Shown here: positions 1-12,100 of the stretch, in pieces
Layout: each line of letters opens with the position of its first letter
Position numbering within the stretch: the first letter of the stretch is position 1
Made by a program: the position numbers and the translations under genes
Notes under the pieces: generated by a model
The model's database searches: none
What the model was told of the DNA's origin: nothing
Seen by the model: only the letters and a program-made list of their open reading frames with translations
Assembly (NCBI RefSeq): GCF_047948215.1
Contig: NC_134463.1
Location: forward strand, 56,178,201-56,242,200
Length of the DNA stretch: 64,000 nt
DNA from: Lycorma delicatula
Lineage: Eukaryota > Arthropoda > Insecta > Hemiptera > Fulgoridae
Reading direction: 5' to 3'

Positions 1-220
1 AGTAAGTAATATTATTACTTTTTTATTGTATGCTCCATGATGTTTTAATTTACAATTTTTGAGAAAACATTAATATTGGTGCTAAATATAATAAATTCAT
101 AAGTTATTTACTATCTTTTTTGCATTAAGTTTGACAGTAAAAACTATTTAAAATAATGAACTTTTCAAACTATAAGCAAATTTAATTAACATTTAGAGAC
201 AAAATTCAAAATGTTTTCAG

Positions 221-300
221 TCACTCTTGCAGACACCTTAGCCGAGTTGGGTGCTGTACTATTTTCACTGTGTCAGCTGATATTTTTTAAGTTGAATTAG
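221..300 (+). CDS. candidate terminal exon of an unknown plus-strand gene
   Basis: The window opens with a consensus donor (GTAAGT at bases 2-7), as if an exon ended at base 1. The next acceptor is a TTTTCAG ending at 220 (a second AG ends at 232). The reading frame from there gives a short, strongly hydrophobic peptide (TLADTLAELGAVLFSLCQL, then IFFKLN) and a TAG stop at 298-300, as in the last membrane segment of a protein. I do not recognise the family. Its phase does not fit the RING-finger exon at 1624, so it would be a different gene ending just upstream. It is supported only by splice signals and an open frame, so it may be chance. Confidence 0.28.
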
Positions 301-1623
301 ACTGTTGGCTGTTTTTTAAAGACTTTTTAAATTTCCTAGATTTAGAATGAAGTGCCAACTGTGTATAAGATTTGAATAATGTATTTATTGTTATTGTCAT
401 ATTGTTCCATTGCTTTTTTTAACATCTGGTCTTTTTTTTTTGTAAATGTGAAGCATGTCAAATATGTAATGATACATAAAATAAGAATACAACATAGTAC
501 AATTAAACGACATGTAAATAAAAAAACAAAATGATTACATAGCAAATGAATGGTCACAATTAACTAAAATTCACTACTCTTTACAATCACATACAAAATA
601 CACATGTCTGTCTAATTTAAAAAAAAAAAACTGCTAGAATTAATATCACCTACAACAGGATGAAACGCAGCACCAGTCATTGAAGATGGTCTAAAGAGTG
701 ACAAAAAAATGTTTTGAAATGAATTTATAATATGTTTAAAGTAACAATTTCATCAGATATGCTGCCTGCTAGCTGTACTTAAATATCTTCTGTAAGATTG
801 GTAAATATTATCATAAAAAAATTGCAATTGAAAAAGAAAATATTTTTTGGAAATAGCAATTTTCTTTTGACTTCATAAGATGATAATTTTTGTTTTATAT
901 AAAAAATTCCTTGGAATGTAAAAAATATATAGATATACTGAAAAGATTTATGATTAAGAATATTCAAGAAGTTTCTTTGCATAAAACTTCTTTATCAGCT
1001 AAAAACAATTTCATGTTGTCATATAAATACAATAAAGCAAGACTCTGGTTAACATCGCACTGCTGTTACTGGCATTCTTTAGTCACTGAGATAAAATTAA
1101 TGTCTCTGTCTAAAGAATGACTAACCTGAGACTGCAATGGACCAGCATAAAATTGTAGTTAACTTATAACCTATTGTAAAGGAGTATAGACTAATCTCAA
1201 AATTAAATAAACTACAATAATCATAATTATTTACATTTTTTGGATATGTTAAGAAAATTGGAAAAAGAGAAGCTAATAGAAGTATGCATAAGATGGGAAT
1301 GTTGAAAAGGAGGCCAAGAAATATGCTGAAGACAAGTTGGTAATTTTAAAAGCAAATAAAAGGGGGAATTATGAAAAGATAGAAAAATGAAAAGGCTTTT
1401 ACTGAAAAAGGAATTATGAAAAGACTAAGCAGACCTGCTAGCAGATGCAAATTGCACATTATGATCTATGTAATTTGATGAATGAAAGTCAAGTTTAATG
1501 AGACCTGACAACATTTGAGTAAAGAGTTTGTCAAAATATTCTTTTAGAAAGGAATTTTTATGATTTACATTAAAAAATTATTCATTTTATTTTTATTAAA
1601 AATAAAAAAAATTTTATCTACAG
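301..1623. other. no gene recognised
   Basis: AT-rich sequence with homopolymer runs. Short open frames here are low-complexity and start at non-ATG codons. Upstream exons of the RING-finger gene that begins at 1624 may lie here but could not be identified. Confidence 0.5.
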
Positions 1624-1807
1624 GAATTCCAGGTGAGGAAACGTATGCTGTTAATACAGTAAGACAACTAGATATACCTGAATTAGAAGGTTTAGAAGAA
1701 TGGTGGTTACCACTTTTTACAAGAATAACAACAATAATTTTTTCTCTAATATTTATACTTATTGCAGCAGTGCAAAGGGGTCATTGGTTTTTTGCTATTT
1801 TAATTAG
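1624..1807 (+). CDS. RING-finger gene, penultimate exon
   Basis: Acceptor TTTTATCTACAG ends at 1623 and donor GTAAGT starts at 1808. The exon encodes the last membrane-spanning helix before the RING. It starts with 2 bases of a split codon, so at least one upstream exon must exist. Confidence 0.72.
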
Positions 1808-3433
1808 GTAAGTAATAATTTTGTTATTTTAAGATTATTTATTATCAAAATATAAGTAAGAGAGAATATACTGTTTTACAATAGCTGTAAACATTATTAC
1901 AGTTTAGGAGTTCATTTTCTCCAGTGTCTGGCCAACTAGCCTTCATACTGCTCTAAATTAATTGAATGTGTGTTACCTTTAAATGAAAATTAAGCACTAC
2001 TAACTTTCATACAAACTTCTCTCCTTTCTACTAAGTAATAGAAACTTTACAGTCTTGGGTTCAAGTCTTATGGTACCAATTATGTAATACAATAAATAAT
2101 TTCTTATTGTAGAAAATATGATTATAATTAATTTACATCTTTACTGAATATGTAATTTCTTATTAACATGTTGGCTGCTGTACTTTTTAAATACATTTTT
2201 GTGCGTTAACAACTCCCCATTGTCTAGAATTCATGTTTACACTGTTGCGTTACAAGATATCCTATCTTGTAAGCTTACACCTGTTCTAATGCTACTTTTT
2301 TTTTTTGTTTGTTTAACCTCCAGGTTCACAATTCAGTATTACTTCAGAGGATGAGATGAATGATTTCTAGCGTGTGTGAAAATGCCATGCCTGACCGGGA
2401 TTCGAACCCGGGACCTCTGGGTGAAAGGCTGAGGCGCCAACACTTGCGCCACAGAGGCCGGCTCTAATGATATCTGACAGTCATTGACAGAACTATTTGT
2501 GTTATTTAACATTGTTATAAGCTGTACAAATGTTTACCTTGTTTAGGATCCAACAAAACCAACCCTATATCTGCTACTGCACTAAAGTAATTGTAAATTT
2601 TACATATTTTTACAATTTACCTAGAACCTGTATCACACAGAAGGGCAAAATAGGGGAGAATAAGACTCCTCACCACATGCAGGACATACATAACAAATAC
2701 TGCAGTAAGCATGTTAAACTACTAGTTGTAGTCAAACTAGTTTCCAAGAGTAGTTATTTTTTTTCAGGTTACAATATGGGCTAGAAAAATGGTCTGAACA
2801 CTTGCTATTTATTTCCTGCAATTAATGGATATTGGTTTTAAAGATCAGGCCCAAATTTTAACATTGTCAGTTCCTGGGTTCTTTCTCCTGGCAACCATTT
2901 GTTGTTAAGATCTAATTAACAATATATCTGCTTGGAAAATCTGAGTTGTAAGACAGTAATAAGTACAGTGTCTTTTATGAAAAAAAAAAAAAAATGCTAA
3001 AGACTATGGGTCTATAAAATTTTACTTATCAGATATTTCAAAGTTTTCTTAATTATCATTTTCTTCCTTTTAAAATGACCATGTTAATTGAGAATACATA
3101 GTTAATTAATTTGAAATTTTATAGTTTTATTATCCAATAATTTAATTATCTTTCTTTTACAGCTATGTTAATGTAGCAGTTCCTTTCATGAAACTAGTAG
3201 AAGATTGTTGGAAACCACTTAAAACCCATCGCCTTGAAACATCAGTGTATCCTATTGTTACATCAGCACAGTTACAAAAGAGAGGAGATCAGTGTTGTCC
3301 AATTTGTTTGGATAATATGAGACCACTATCAGCACGTATTACACCATGCTCTCACATATTTCATGCACACTGTCTTCGTAAATGTATAAAACAGTTTAAA
3401 CAATGTCCTTTATGTAAGCATAATCTGTTATAG
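1624..3433 (+). CDS. TRC8/RNF139/RNF145-like membrane RING-H2 E3 ubiquitin ligase, C-terminal part (two exons)
   Basis: Exons 1624-1807 and 3163-3433 join through a GTAAGT donor and a TTTTACAG acceptor in matching phase (AG|C, Ser). About 150 residues are visible. First comes a stretch with NTVRQLDIPEL, then a hydrophobic transmembrane segment (TIIFSLIFILIAAV), a juxtamembrane linker and a C-terminal RING: C-P-I-C, then ARITPCSHIFHAHCLRK, then C-P-L-C. This is a C3H2C3 RING-H2, and the ARITPC-H-x-FHAxCLRK core is characteristic of the TRC8 family of ER ubiquitin ligases. Those proteins have many N-terminal membrane spans, so most of the coding sequence lies upstream and is not identified. Stop TAG at 3431-3433; an AATAAA follows within about 15 bases. 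Family assignment is by motif memory and other membrane RING-H2 ligases remain possible. Confidence 0.72.
2297..2462 (-). mobile_element. tRNA-derived SINE (family 1)
   Basis: Read on the minus strand it begins GCCGGCCTCTGTGGCGCAAG (A-box-like), has a perfect B-box GGTTCGAATCCC, and ends CATCCTCTGAAG...GGAGGTTAAACAAAC followed by an A-run. It sits in the intron of the RING-finger gene. Short similar flanks (TCTAATGCTA before, TCTAATGATA after) look like a target-site duplication. The tRNA-like part could be miscalled as a tRNA gene, but the conserved non-tRNA body and the other copies in this window show it is a SINE. Confidence 0.85.
3163..3433 (+). CDS. RING-finger gene, last exon with RING-H2 domain
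   Basis: Acceptor TTTCTTTTACAG ends at 3162. The exon encodes the linker and the complete RING-H2 (eight metal ligands in C3H2C3 order) and ends at TAG 3431-3433. A polyadenylation signal AATAAA follows at about 3443. Confidence 0.8.
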
Positions 3434-5541
3434 ATAAGGCAAAATAAATATTGTATTCTTCATTTATCAAGAAAATATATACATAATTTATATTTTTTAA
3501 CTGGTTTTGATATTCTGTGATTTACAATGCATTTATTTTATCAATTTATAGATTTGTTGTTACCTTTCTCTATCAGTGCTGGAGTAATACGTTAAGATTA
3601 TCCTCTAAAAACTGATATTAAAACTTGAAGAAAAATCTGCATTTTGTTTTATGAATGGGAGTTTTCGCACATTACAGAAAGAGGAATTTTTTACTTTGGG
3701 GGCTGTTGGATTAATTTCTCATCAGTTTCTCGATAAAGGAATAATTATGCAAGTACCTTGACGAGATTACGAGCACTACAAATCAAATTAAGTAATTTAA
3801 ATTACTTTTTCTTTTCATGTTACTCTCTGAAATGAAAGACCAAGTAATTTAACTTCTACATCATTATCTTTTTTCTTTAATCATAGTTCATTTTTGCGGG
3901 TCCTCAAATAGATTTTCGCTTAAACCTATTTAAAAAATGTTAGATTAATTAATTTCATTCGTTGTTTTGCTGTTTTTTCAAAACAAAACAGCCAGCTAGA
4001 GTGTCAGAAGGTTATGTTAGTTTAGGTTATGTTTGCAAAATGTAAATAACTAAATCATAATGTGTAAAGAACATATTGTAGTTGCAGTAACCGTCCCGCT
4101 ACCCACTACATTTGTCTGTTGAATTACACATGTGCAATCCATTCTGTTTTACTTTATAACTCTTTATTTATTCCAATATGACTGGTATTTTTTGAGGATA
4201 CTAAACCAACCTCATTTTGTTTGGAATTTATAAAATTGAGCTCTAAAAACCAATTGCAATATAAGAGTAATTATTAAGTAAAAGTACAAACCAGAATTGT
4301 CAATTGTAATTAATCTTAAAAGGTTGAACAGATGTTTTCAGGAACAGATTCCACTGACCATAACTACAGTCAAAAAATTATGGTCTTCACTGCATCCTGA
4401 TGTTTTAGCTGTTTTTTAAGTACTGTTTTGTATAAGAACTTACAAATAAGATGTGGAAAAGAAAGCAATAAAAAAAGTATTATGGAGAATCAACCCAAGA
4501 AATATTTAATAATGTACTGAGAAGAATTCAATGCTACACAGTAATCGGAGAACAGGCTGAGACAATTGTTAGCTTTAATTGTGCAGTAAAATGTATGCTA
4601 CAGTGAAGTACGTAACTTACAAGTCCCTGAGGTATAGACTGGTAACAGTGATGGGTGATATCAAAGTGGAGGAGATGCCATCTATTGGTACTTTGCAAAC
4701 TTCCTCTCTTATCACCTTTATTTAAAGACACCTTTATCTAAAAATAGGCCAATTTTATGAGGTGGAAGATTTCATGCAAAATCATTACACATATGTCATT
4801 CCACCTAATAGCAAGGAACTGTATTGTAAAATTTCATAATTGAAAATTGTATTCGCTGTAACATCACAGATAAAACACAAATGTATTGAGTTAAAACAGG
4901 ACCTCACTTCACTTGATCAAAAGAGCTTTTCCTAGAAGCGAGACATCTTCTTTCTTCTCATGAAAACAAAAATGTCTTTCTTTCCTTTTCACATTATATA
5001 ATGACACAAATTGAGAGAGTTTTCCATAACTTAGTAAGTGATCATCATAACAGAAAATCACAAGTCAGTGTGATAAAAATACAAACTTACAAAGAAAAAA
5101 AGGTCCGTTTCTTTTCTACAAGGACATGCTTTTTACCAGTCTAACCTGCAGTTTCCTTATGTTATGAAATGGCTAATTTCATGTTGATATTTTTAACATT
5201 GTAGTATTTACTAATATACTACAAAGATACAACATACAGTAATGTGGATTAGCTATCAATCTGCAAATTTTTTTGTTGGATAATAACTACAGAAGCAAAA
5301 TATTACAGCAGAATTATTAAGTAAAACAGTTTCAATAATTTGAAATACTATTTGAAAGACTGCTTAGGTAATATTTATGAAATATAAAAAATAAGTATTT
5401 ATACTTCTTTTTGTGGAGCTACAGGCACAATTGCGCTTTTTGCTGCTCAAAAATAGCTCTCCAAGCTTCTCTATTACTTTCTATCCCCTCCTGCCCAGCA
5501 AAACCATAACCTTCATAACATTGTCATTTATGTAGTGTGTG

Positions 5542-5546
<5 letters not shown>
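3434..5546. other. intergenic, no gene recognised
   Basis: AT-rich sequence downstream of the RING-finger gene. No spliced or unspliced coding pattern is convincing on either strand. Confidence 0.5.

Positions 5547-5574
<28 letters not shown>
5547..5574. repeat. (TA)n microsatellite at transposon edge
   Basis: Pure TA run directly abutting the left terminus (ACAGGTGTCCCAC) of the transposon that follows. TA is the insertion target of the Tc1/mariner/IS630 group. Confidence 0.85.
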
Positions 5575-5575
<1 letters not shown>

Positions 5576-5578
<3 letters not shown>

Positions 5579-6048
5579 GTGTCCCACAAAGAAATTGAAA
5601 ACTTTCAGGAGAAACAAAGGATTGGTGAAAATAATGAAAAAATTCATATAAACATATGTCTGGAAATGCTTTGTTTTCGAGTTATGGCTAGCAAAACATT
5701 TCACTTGGATTTTAGCTCTTCCAAATTAAGGAGTAAAGTTGGTGGTTTTTAATGTAATTTGAGCTGGGAAATAGGATAAAACAGGTTCCAGAACTGTAAT
5801 TCCAATAATTTTTAAGATATCTGTTGTAAAACACAAAACTTCAGTGTCAAAAACAAATTTTTTTTTTAGGTTTGCAGTACAACAGCTTTGTTAAATGACT
5901 AGTAAATGAGTAAATGAGGAAGATTTAGAAATAAAACTTGTAGAGAATTTAATTCTGACAAAATTAATATAAATATGGCCAATAAAAAGTAAATAAAAAC
6001 TTTTAAAAATTGGTTTATTGTTGAAGCAAAACAGTTGAAAAATAGACA
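5576..6048 (+). repeat. left terminal inverted repeat
   Basis: Matches the reverse complement of 8075-8495. The outermost bases ACAGGTGTCCCACAAAGAA resemble the ends of many insect IS630/mariner-like elements. Confidence 0.78.
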
Positions 6049-6149
6049 TAAATCATATTACTCAGTATCTAATAAAAATTATTCTTATACAGCAAAACAA
6101 AAAAAATAAAATACACGAAGTGTTAAACAGTAACAGAATAACAAACCTA

Positions 6150-6905
6150 AGTTACAATAATTGGTCGAAATTCCCTCCTTTACAATGTACACAACGCTCT
6201 GCCTGATGTAAAATACTTTCAGTGGCTTTCCATACCATCTCAGGATTATTTCATATAAATTCAAAAGCATTTCTTATTTTAATGAGTTCTTTAGTATTAA
6301 CTTTTTGTTGATATACTATTGTTTTCATATGGCTCCAAATGAAGTAATCTAGTGACAATAAGTCAGATGATTGTGGTGGCCGATCGATTGGTCCACCATG
6401 TCCAATCCAGTTTAAGAAATTGGCATTCATGTGATTTCTAGCTACTAATGAAAAATATGGTGTTACACCATCATGCTGGAAAAACATCTGCAAACTACTC
6501 TGTAAAGGTATGTATATCCTCAAAAAATGCTGGCAAATTATTTTTCAAGAAATGAACGTTTGCATCTTTTTTAAGGCTTTCATTGAAAACAAATGGTTCC
6601 AGAATGTTTTCATAAATAATGCCATACCAAACATTAATGTGAAATTTATACTGGAAACTAGTTTCTGCTGTACTGTGTGGATGGTCTTCGCTCCATAAAT
6701 AATTACTTTTAGAAGTGAAGGCTTCGTTTCTCACAAAAGTGGCTTCATCAGCAAATAAAATTAAATTTACCTTATCAGCATTGTCTAGAAGCCAATAACA
6801 GATGTTTAATCGCTGGGGATAATCTGTTGGCTGCAAATTTTGAACCTTCTACAGGCGGAAAGGATAAAGATTTTCTTACCGTAGGAAGCGCCACACTTTT
6901 TTGAC
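6150..6905 (-). pseudogene. IS630/mariner-like transposase remnant
   Basis: Minus-strand fragments in consecutive frames read QPTDYPQRLNICYWLLDNAD, then LILFADEATFVRNEAF (first catalytic Asp), then FFQHDGVTPYFS (second), then GHGGPIDRPPQSSDLLSLDY (third, PPxSSDL), and finally NPEMVWKATESILHQ with a CIxxxGxxFDxLL-like end. This order is that of the DDE/D transposases of the IS630/Tc1/mariner group carried by many insect repeats. A frameshift near 6500 and stops downstream of 6251 interrupt it. The N-terminal helix-turn-helix part is missing or unreadable. It belongs to the long-TIR element around it. Confidence 0.8.
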
Positions 6906-7085
6906 AATTCACTGCGACATGAAATTCAACTTGTACTAGTGCCTGGGCTACAGTGAATATGGTAAATCACACGATGTTCTTCATTAACACAATGATTTAC
7001 AAGGGTAAGTAAATTATTATCTGCAATGTAGTTATAAATTTTATATCAATATAAATAGGAAACTTACATGTACATCATTTTTCAA

Positions 7086-7960
7086 CATAGTCCCCTTGCA
7101 TTTCAATGCACTTGATCCATCATTGCACAAGCTTCCTGATGCCCTCATAAAATAAGGTTTTCGGTTGAGCTGCGAGCCAGGAATGCACCGCTTCTTTCAC
7201 TGTTTCGTCTGAGGTATGTCGACGGCCCCTTAATGCCTCTTTGAGTAGACCTCTGGAGCATTTCAGCAGTGTGGGCAGCAGTATGTGAATGGCATTGTCG
7301 TGCAACAACGCAACACCTTTCGACAGCAGTCCTCGGCGTTTGCTTCGAATTGCAGGCTTCAGCTTGGCAGTAAGCATCTCACTGTAACGTGCACTGTTTA
7401 TCTTCGTGTCCCTTTCTCATAATGCTCCAGTACTGGGCCTTATGAGTCCCAAAAAACCATACGTATCAGTTTTCCTGCGGATGGTTGGGTGTCGAACGTT
7501 TTTCTGCAGGGTGAATTTGGATGTTTCCATTCCATACTCTGCCGTTTACTCTCCGGCTCATAATGAGGGATCCATGTTTCATCACCAGTGATGATTCTGT
7601 CTAAGAAGAAGACCTGTTTGTTACCATAGCAATCCAAATGTTTTTGGCAGATATCCAAGTGCATTTGTTTATGCAACTGTGCGAGTTGTTTTGTGACTCA
7701 TCTTGCACTTTATGAAACCCAATTCTGTTGTGGATGATTTTGTAGGCAGAACCATGACTAATTTGCAGATGATGTGCCACTTCATCAATAGTTACTCGTC
7801 TGTCTAAGAAAACCATGTCACATGCACGCTCAATGTTTTCCTCATTTGTGATGGTAAATGGTCATCCGTCTCCTTCGTCATGCATAACACTTGAGCAACC
7901 ATTTTTGAATTTTTCAATCCATTCATAGACACTCCGCTGGCAACACACTGTTCTTGTACT
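7086..7960 (-). pseudogene. mariner transposase pseudogene nested in the long-TIR transposon
   Basis: Minus-strand pieces give QRSVYEWIEKFKNG, ERACDMVFLDRRVTIDEVAH (helix-turn-helix), DRIITGDETWIPHYEPESKR (WVHHYxPE signature and first Asp), a LLHDNA block (second Asp), KEALRGRRHTSDETVKEAVH and GIRKLVQ-stop-WIKC with GDYVEK. This is a classical mariner transposase. The frame is broken by an in-frame TGA after HDEGDG, by shifts near 7600-7680 and 7380-7440, and by a TGA after KLVQ; the third catalytic Asp block (SPDLAPxDFHLF) is corrupted. It lies between the transposase and the right arm of the outer element, so it inserted later. Confidence 0.85.
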
Positions 7961-8074
7961 GTACCGAAAGTCTTATAAATTTTGTATTTCTTTTAAAATT
8001 ATTTTCAGTAGAGTTTTTGTTTTTAAAAAGAATGTTTAATGTTTATTAGGTACAGAAAGAATAATACAATTTTC

Positions 8075-8495
8075 TGTCTATTTTTCATCTGTTTTGCTTC
8101 AATAAAAAACCGATTTTTAAAAGTTTCTATTTACTTTTTATTGGCTATGTTTATGTTAATTTTCCCAAAATTAAATGCTGGATAAGTTTTGTCACTAAAT
8201 ACACCAAATTTTGTGTTTTATGTCAAATATCATTAAAAACTACAGAAATTACAATTTTGGGGCCTATATTATCCTATTTCCCTGCTCAAATTACATAAAC
8301 AACCAACTTTACTTCTTAATTTGGGTCCCAAAAAATACAGTAGGGCTTCTTTTTATTAGAAGAGCGGAAATCCGAGGAAAATCTTTCACTAGCCATTACT
8401 CAAAAACAAAGCATTTTCAGACCAAAAAGTACACAAACTTATTTCATTATTTTCACCATTATAATATGTTTTGAAAGTTTCTATGTTCAAGGAAG
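8075..8495 (-). repeat. right terminal inverted repeat
   Basis: Inverted partner of 5576-6048. The exact outer boundary is uncertain because the last ~20 bases have diverged. Confidence 0.75.
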
Positions 8496-8978
8496 TATAA
8501 TTCGAGTTGAAAGTGAAAATACTATCCAGTTGGAGTGGGGAGCGGTATACGTTATATTGTAAACTAAACTTCTACTTTTGACTGACTATCTAAATCACAG
8601 TTTTATTTAGTACTGATAAAAGTATTTTTTCTACTACTTTAATTGCTGAGTTAGTCTTATTTTTTTTTTATTAAGAATAATTTATTGTTTGTTTTATATT
8701 TTTACCTACTTTTCAAAAGTGATCTTTGTAATTAAAGATGATGATATTCATTTAACAATTGAATATCATGTTTTAAAATTTTTTTAAATGGTTATTGAGC
8801 ATTTTTATAGCTATTATTCTTTAACTTAAATTTTCTTTTTACTGCTTTTGAAAGTTGATTAAGTTTATTCATAGGAGAAAATGTTATGTTAAATGTTAAT
8901 AGGAGAAAAGGAGAAATGTACCGTCTTCAAAACATTTTTAATAATAATTAAATATATTAATTAAATTTGTTGTTGCAG

Positions 8979-9088
8979 GAACAGGAACTGTTGAATTTAG
9001 TGCAGGTTGCATATTTATGCAGCGTAAGGCTCATATTTTTAAACATAGTAATATAATCAAGTATCAGGAAAAATTATTTCACTATTAA
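8979..9088 (+). CDS. candidate plus-strand terminal exon, unknown gene
   Basis: A good acceptor (TTTGTTGTTGCAG) is followed by an open frame reading TGTVEFSAGCIFMQRKAH and on to a TAA at 9086-9088. An AATAAA polyadenylation signal lies about 15 bases further on. No family is recognised and no partner exon was found. It could be an alternative 3' end of the RING-finger gene or chance. Confidence 0.2.
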
Positions 9089-9108
9089 TTTCATAATATA
9101 TTAAATAA

Positions 9109-12100
9109 AGAAAACACAATTTCATTGTTCATTTATTTATTAAATAGTAAAATTATTACAATTTGTAAAAAAAAAAATTATAATATATAATACATCATAT
9201 TGCCAAGTACATAATAAAAATTATCACATACTTGAAAATATAAAATTTTTACTTGCTAAAAAAATATAAACTTAAAAATATATAATTATTATTTACAAAC
9301 TGTTTTAAAATAAAACAGTAATATTTATTTAAAGAAAGAAAGAAATCCATTCCCACATGGCGTATGTTAAAATAATAACCCAAGAAATGCATCATATAAA
9401 AATTATTATGATGCATAAAATTATATATTCTAGTTTTATTTATTATTAATATTATATAAAACGAAGCAGAAATATATATGTATATATATTTTTTTTTTAT
9501 AAATTAATTGAATATTAATTAAAATAATTGCAGTCAAATATTAACTAATTAAAATTTTTAATTCAGTCAATACTAAAAAAAATTCTCAAACACAAAATTT
9601 TATCTACGTACACACACTAATTAAAAAAAAAAAAACAAACAACTAATTTACACAAAAAAATGACACAAAATTTATTGTGGTAACTTTGTATATTGTACAA
9701 CAATAATTAAATTAATTAAATAAAATAATTAATTATTTGAGCATTCACATAAAAATAAATCAAAATACAGAAAAAAAGCACACATGTATCAAAATGTACT
9801 TCATAAATATACAAGTTTTTTTTTTAGTCTTTTTTTTTTTAATATCTGAATCTTCATCTAACATACTATACGTGTTTAAAGAGAGCAATTGTTTTTATTT
9901 CTATAAAAAGTAAAATTGATATTTTATATCTAATTAAAAATTTATACACCCCTTTAACAGTTCAACAAAAACAAAAAGAAAATTATAAGATTTACCTTTT
10001 TATCATGATCTTTTTAATAAAACTTTTTATTGTTAGCTTACGATAATGATTTGAAATTGATAGAAATGTTGTTCTTGTAACTGTAATGATTAATTTATTT
10101 AAACTCTTATAACCTGAACTTTTAAACACAAATTAAATATCTTTATTATTAAATAAAACAAATATATAGGTCTCAGGTTTGAATCCTGCTCAGGTATGGC
10201 ATCTTTTCATACGCTTCCAATTTCCACCAGGCTAATGACTATAGCTGCTGATGCCTGCTCTTTCATAATTAAAAAAAGTATATATGTTCATGAATTTCAT
10301 ATATTTCTTTACATACATCATTTGTAAACTTTTTAATTTTAAAACCAAAGTGGAATTTTTTTTTTAGTTTGAAAACGAAAATATGTGTGTTAGACCTGAT
10401 AATATCTTTTCGAACTGTATTTAGTTGTATATTTAATTTTCAATTTTTTTTTAATCATCATAAAGCAATAAGTTTGATATACAATGACATACAGGTGTTC
10501 AAATCTAAACAGAGATATCTAAAAAGTAATTTAGATTTGAATCTGAGGTCTACTTTCTTTAAGATCTCAAATTATCCTTAATCAGTGATACATAATTGTA
10601 ATTCCCAGGTGTATTGATTTTTTAAAAATATTTTACTTCAAGTAATACAATTGAAATATAAATTGCAAGTGTATGTTGAAATCTGACAACATTATTTAAT
10701 CTATATATGAAGATTGGATAAATACTGATTTTAAAATCAAAATAAATTTGGAGGAACAAAAATATAAATGAAATTGAATAGATTTAAATTCAATTTTTCA
10801 GATATAATAAAAAATAGATATATTTGAAAATTATATCTTGCATTATCTTATAATAATTAGATGACCTTTTTTATTTTGCTGTTACTTCCTTATATATTAA
10901 TTAAATAAATAACAAGGTCATTTGAACAATAAGGTTCATGATTAATGTGTAGTATTTAAACATCTAAGTAGTTATATAAAACAACATAGAACAGTGTGCA
11001 GTGTTCTGTAATTACAGTCATACTGTCTTATTTAACTTGGTTTATTACCAATTAACAGCAATAACAAACAAAAAATCTTGCTTTAAGAATTCTAACTACC
11101 CGTGTAACATTTCATTTTAACTTTTTAATAGTTCTTAAAGAGAAATTTATTGTTTATTGTTGCTGAATGTGTAATGAGTTAAGGTTTTAATTATAAGATT
11201 CAATACAATTGCAACTGTTATAGTGTGCAGACTATTTTATAATACCTTGTAATGTAAAGTGTTATATAGCATTTAAAAAGTTTTAAATGCTCTACTTGGA
11301 TATTAAACTGTATGATTTGAGAGACCTCAATATTTTAAATAAATAGCATATTGAAATAAAAATAACAGCAACTTAAAAAAAATACATTTGTTGGAGTATT
11401 TCATTTATATTTTAGCACAATATAAAACTAACAAAAATACAATCAAAACTTTATAAGCACTACAATACTTTTAAAAACAATAGGGGAAAAAATTCAATCT
11501 TAGAAAAAATTATCAGGCAGTCAGATGTAAACCTTACCTTATCCTTATTTTGGGAGTATGTAAGTAGCTATTATTAAAAAAAATCATCTGGAAATCCTGT
11601 TTGAATCTTCAGTCAAACCAAATACAAAATTGAAAAAAAAAACTAATATTATTTAAATGACTGAAGGTCTTTTTGTCTTTTGATAAGATTGTGATCGATA
11701 AAATTTTTCTTACTATAAAAATTTTCTGATTTTTAATGATTGCTTGTTTTTAATAGATTTTTCTTCAACCATGGAAAGAATTCTAATGTATCTGAGCCCT
11801 CATGTCATATATTTCTGCAATTTATATGTGTTGTATACTGTCAAAAACCTTACTACATAAACTTATCAGTTTTCTATAAAAAAGAAAAATTTATAAAAAC
11901 TTTTTCAGTATTTTTTTTTTTTAGATTTTTCATCATATAAAAATGAATAAAGTTTGAAATATGCCTGTAATTAAATGAATAATATCAATTGAGCAATGTT
12001 TTGGTTCAAGTTATAAAAGTTTAAAATAAGTCAGCAAATAAATATTTCATTTTATTATTTTATCTGAAAATTAAATGACTTCTAATAATTAAAAAATATA

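Larger units (their letters stand above)
5576..8495 (-). mobile_element. decayed IS630/Tc1-mariner-type DNA transposon with very long inverted repeats
   Basis: The left arm (5576-6048) and the reverse complement of the right arm (about 8075-8495) match over several hundred bases with substitutions and indels. Shared landmarks include GGTGAAAATAATGA, AAAATGCTTTG or its close variant, AAGTAAAGTTGGT, GGGAAATAGGATAA, CCAATAAAAAGTAAATA and GAAGCAAAACAG. Between the arms lie a broken transposase (6150-6905) and a second, unrelated mariner (7086-7960) on the same strand. The left end abuts a TA microsatellite. All reading frames are broken, so the element is dead. Confidence 0.8.

Noticed and set aside
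1560..1623. ATG start for the RING-finger frame at 1560
   Set aside because: This stretch is a Lys/Leu/Ile low-complexity intron end with a polypyrimidine/CAG acceptor at 1623; the family has many upstream membrane spans.
2380..2462. Possible tRNA gene (perfect B-box)
   Set aside because: Conserved SINE body and tail follow it, and several related copies occur in the window; it has no functional acceptor stem of its own.
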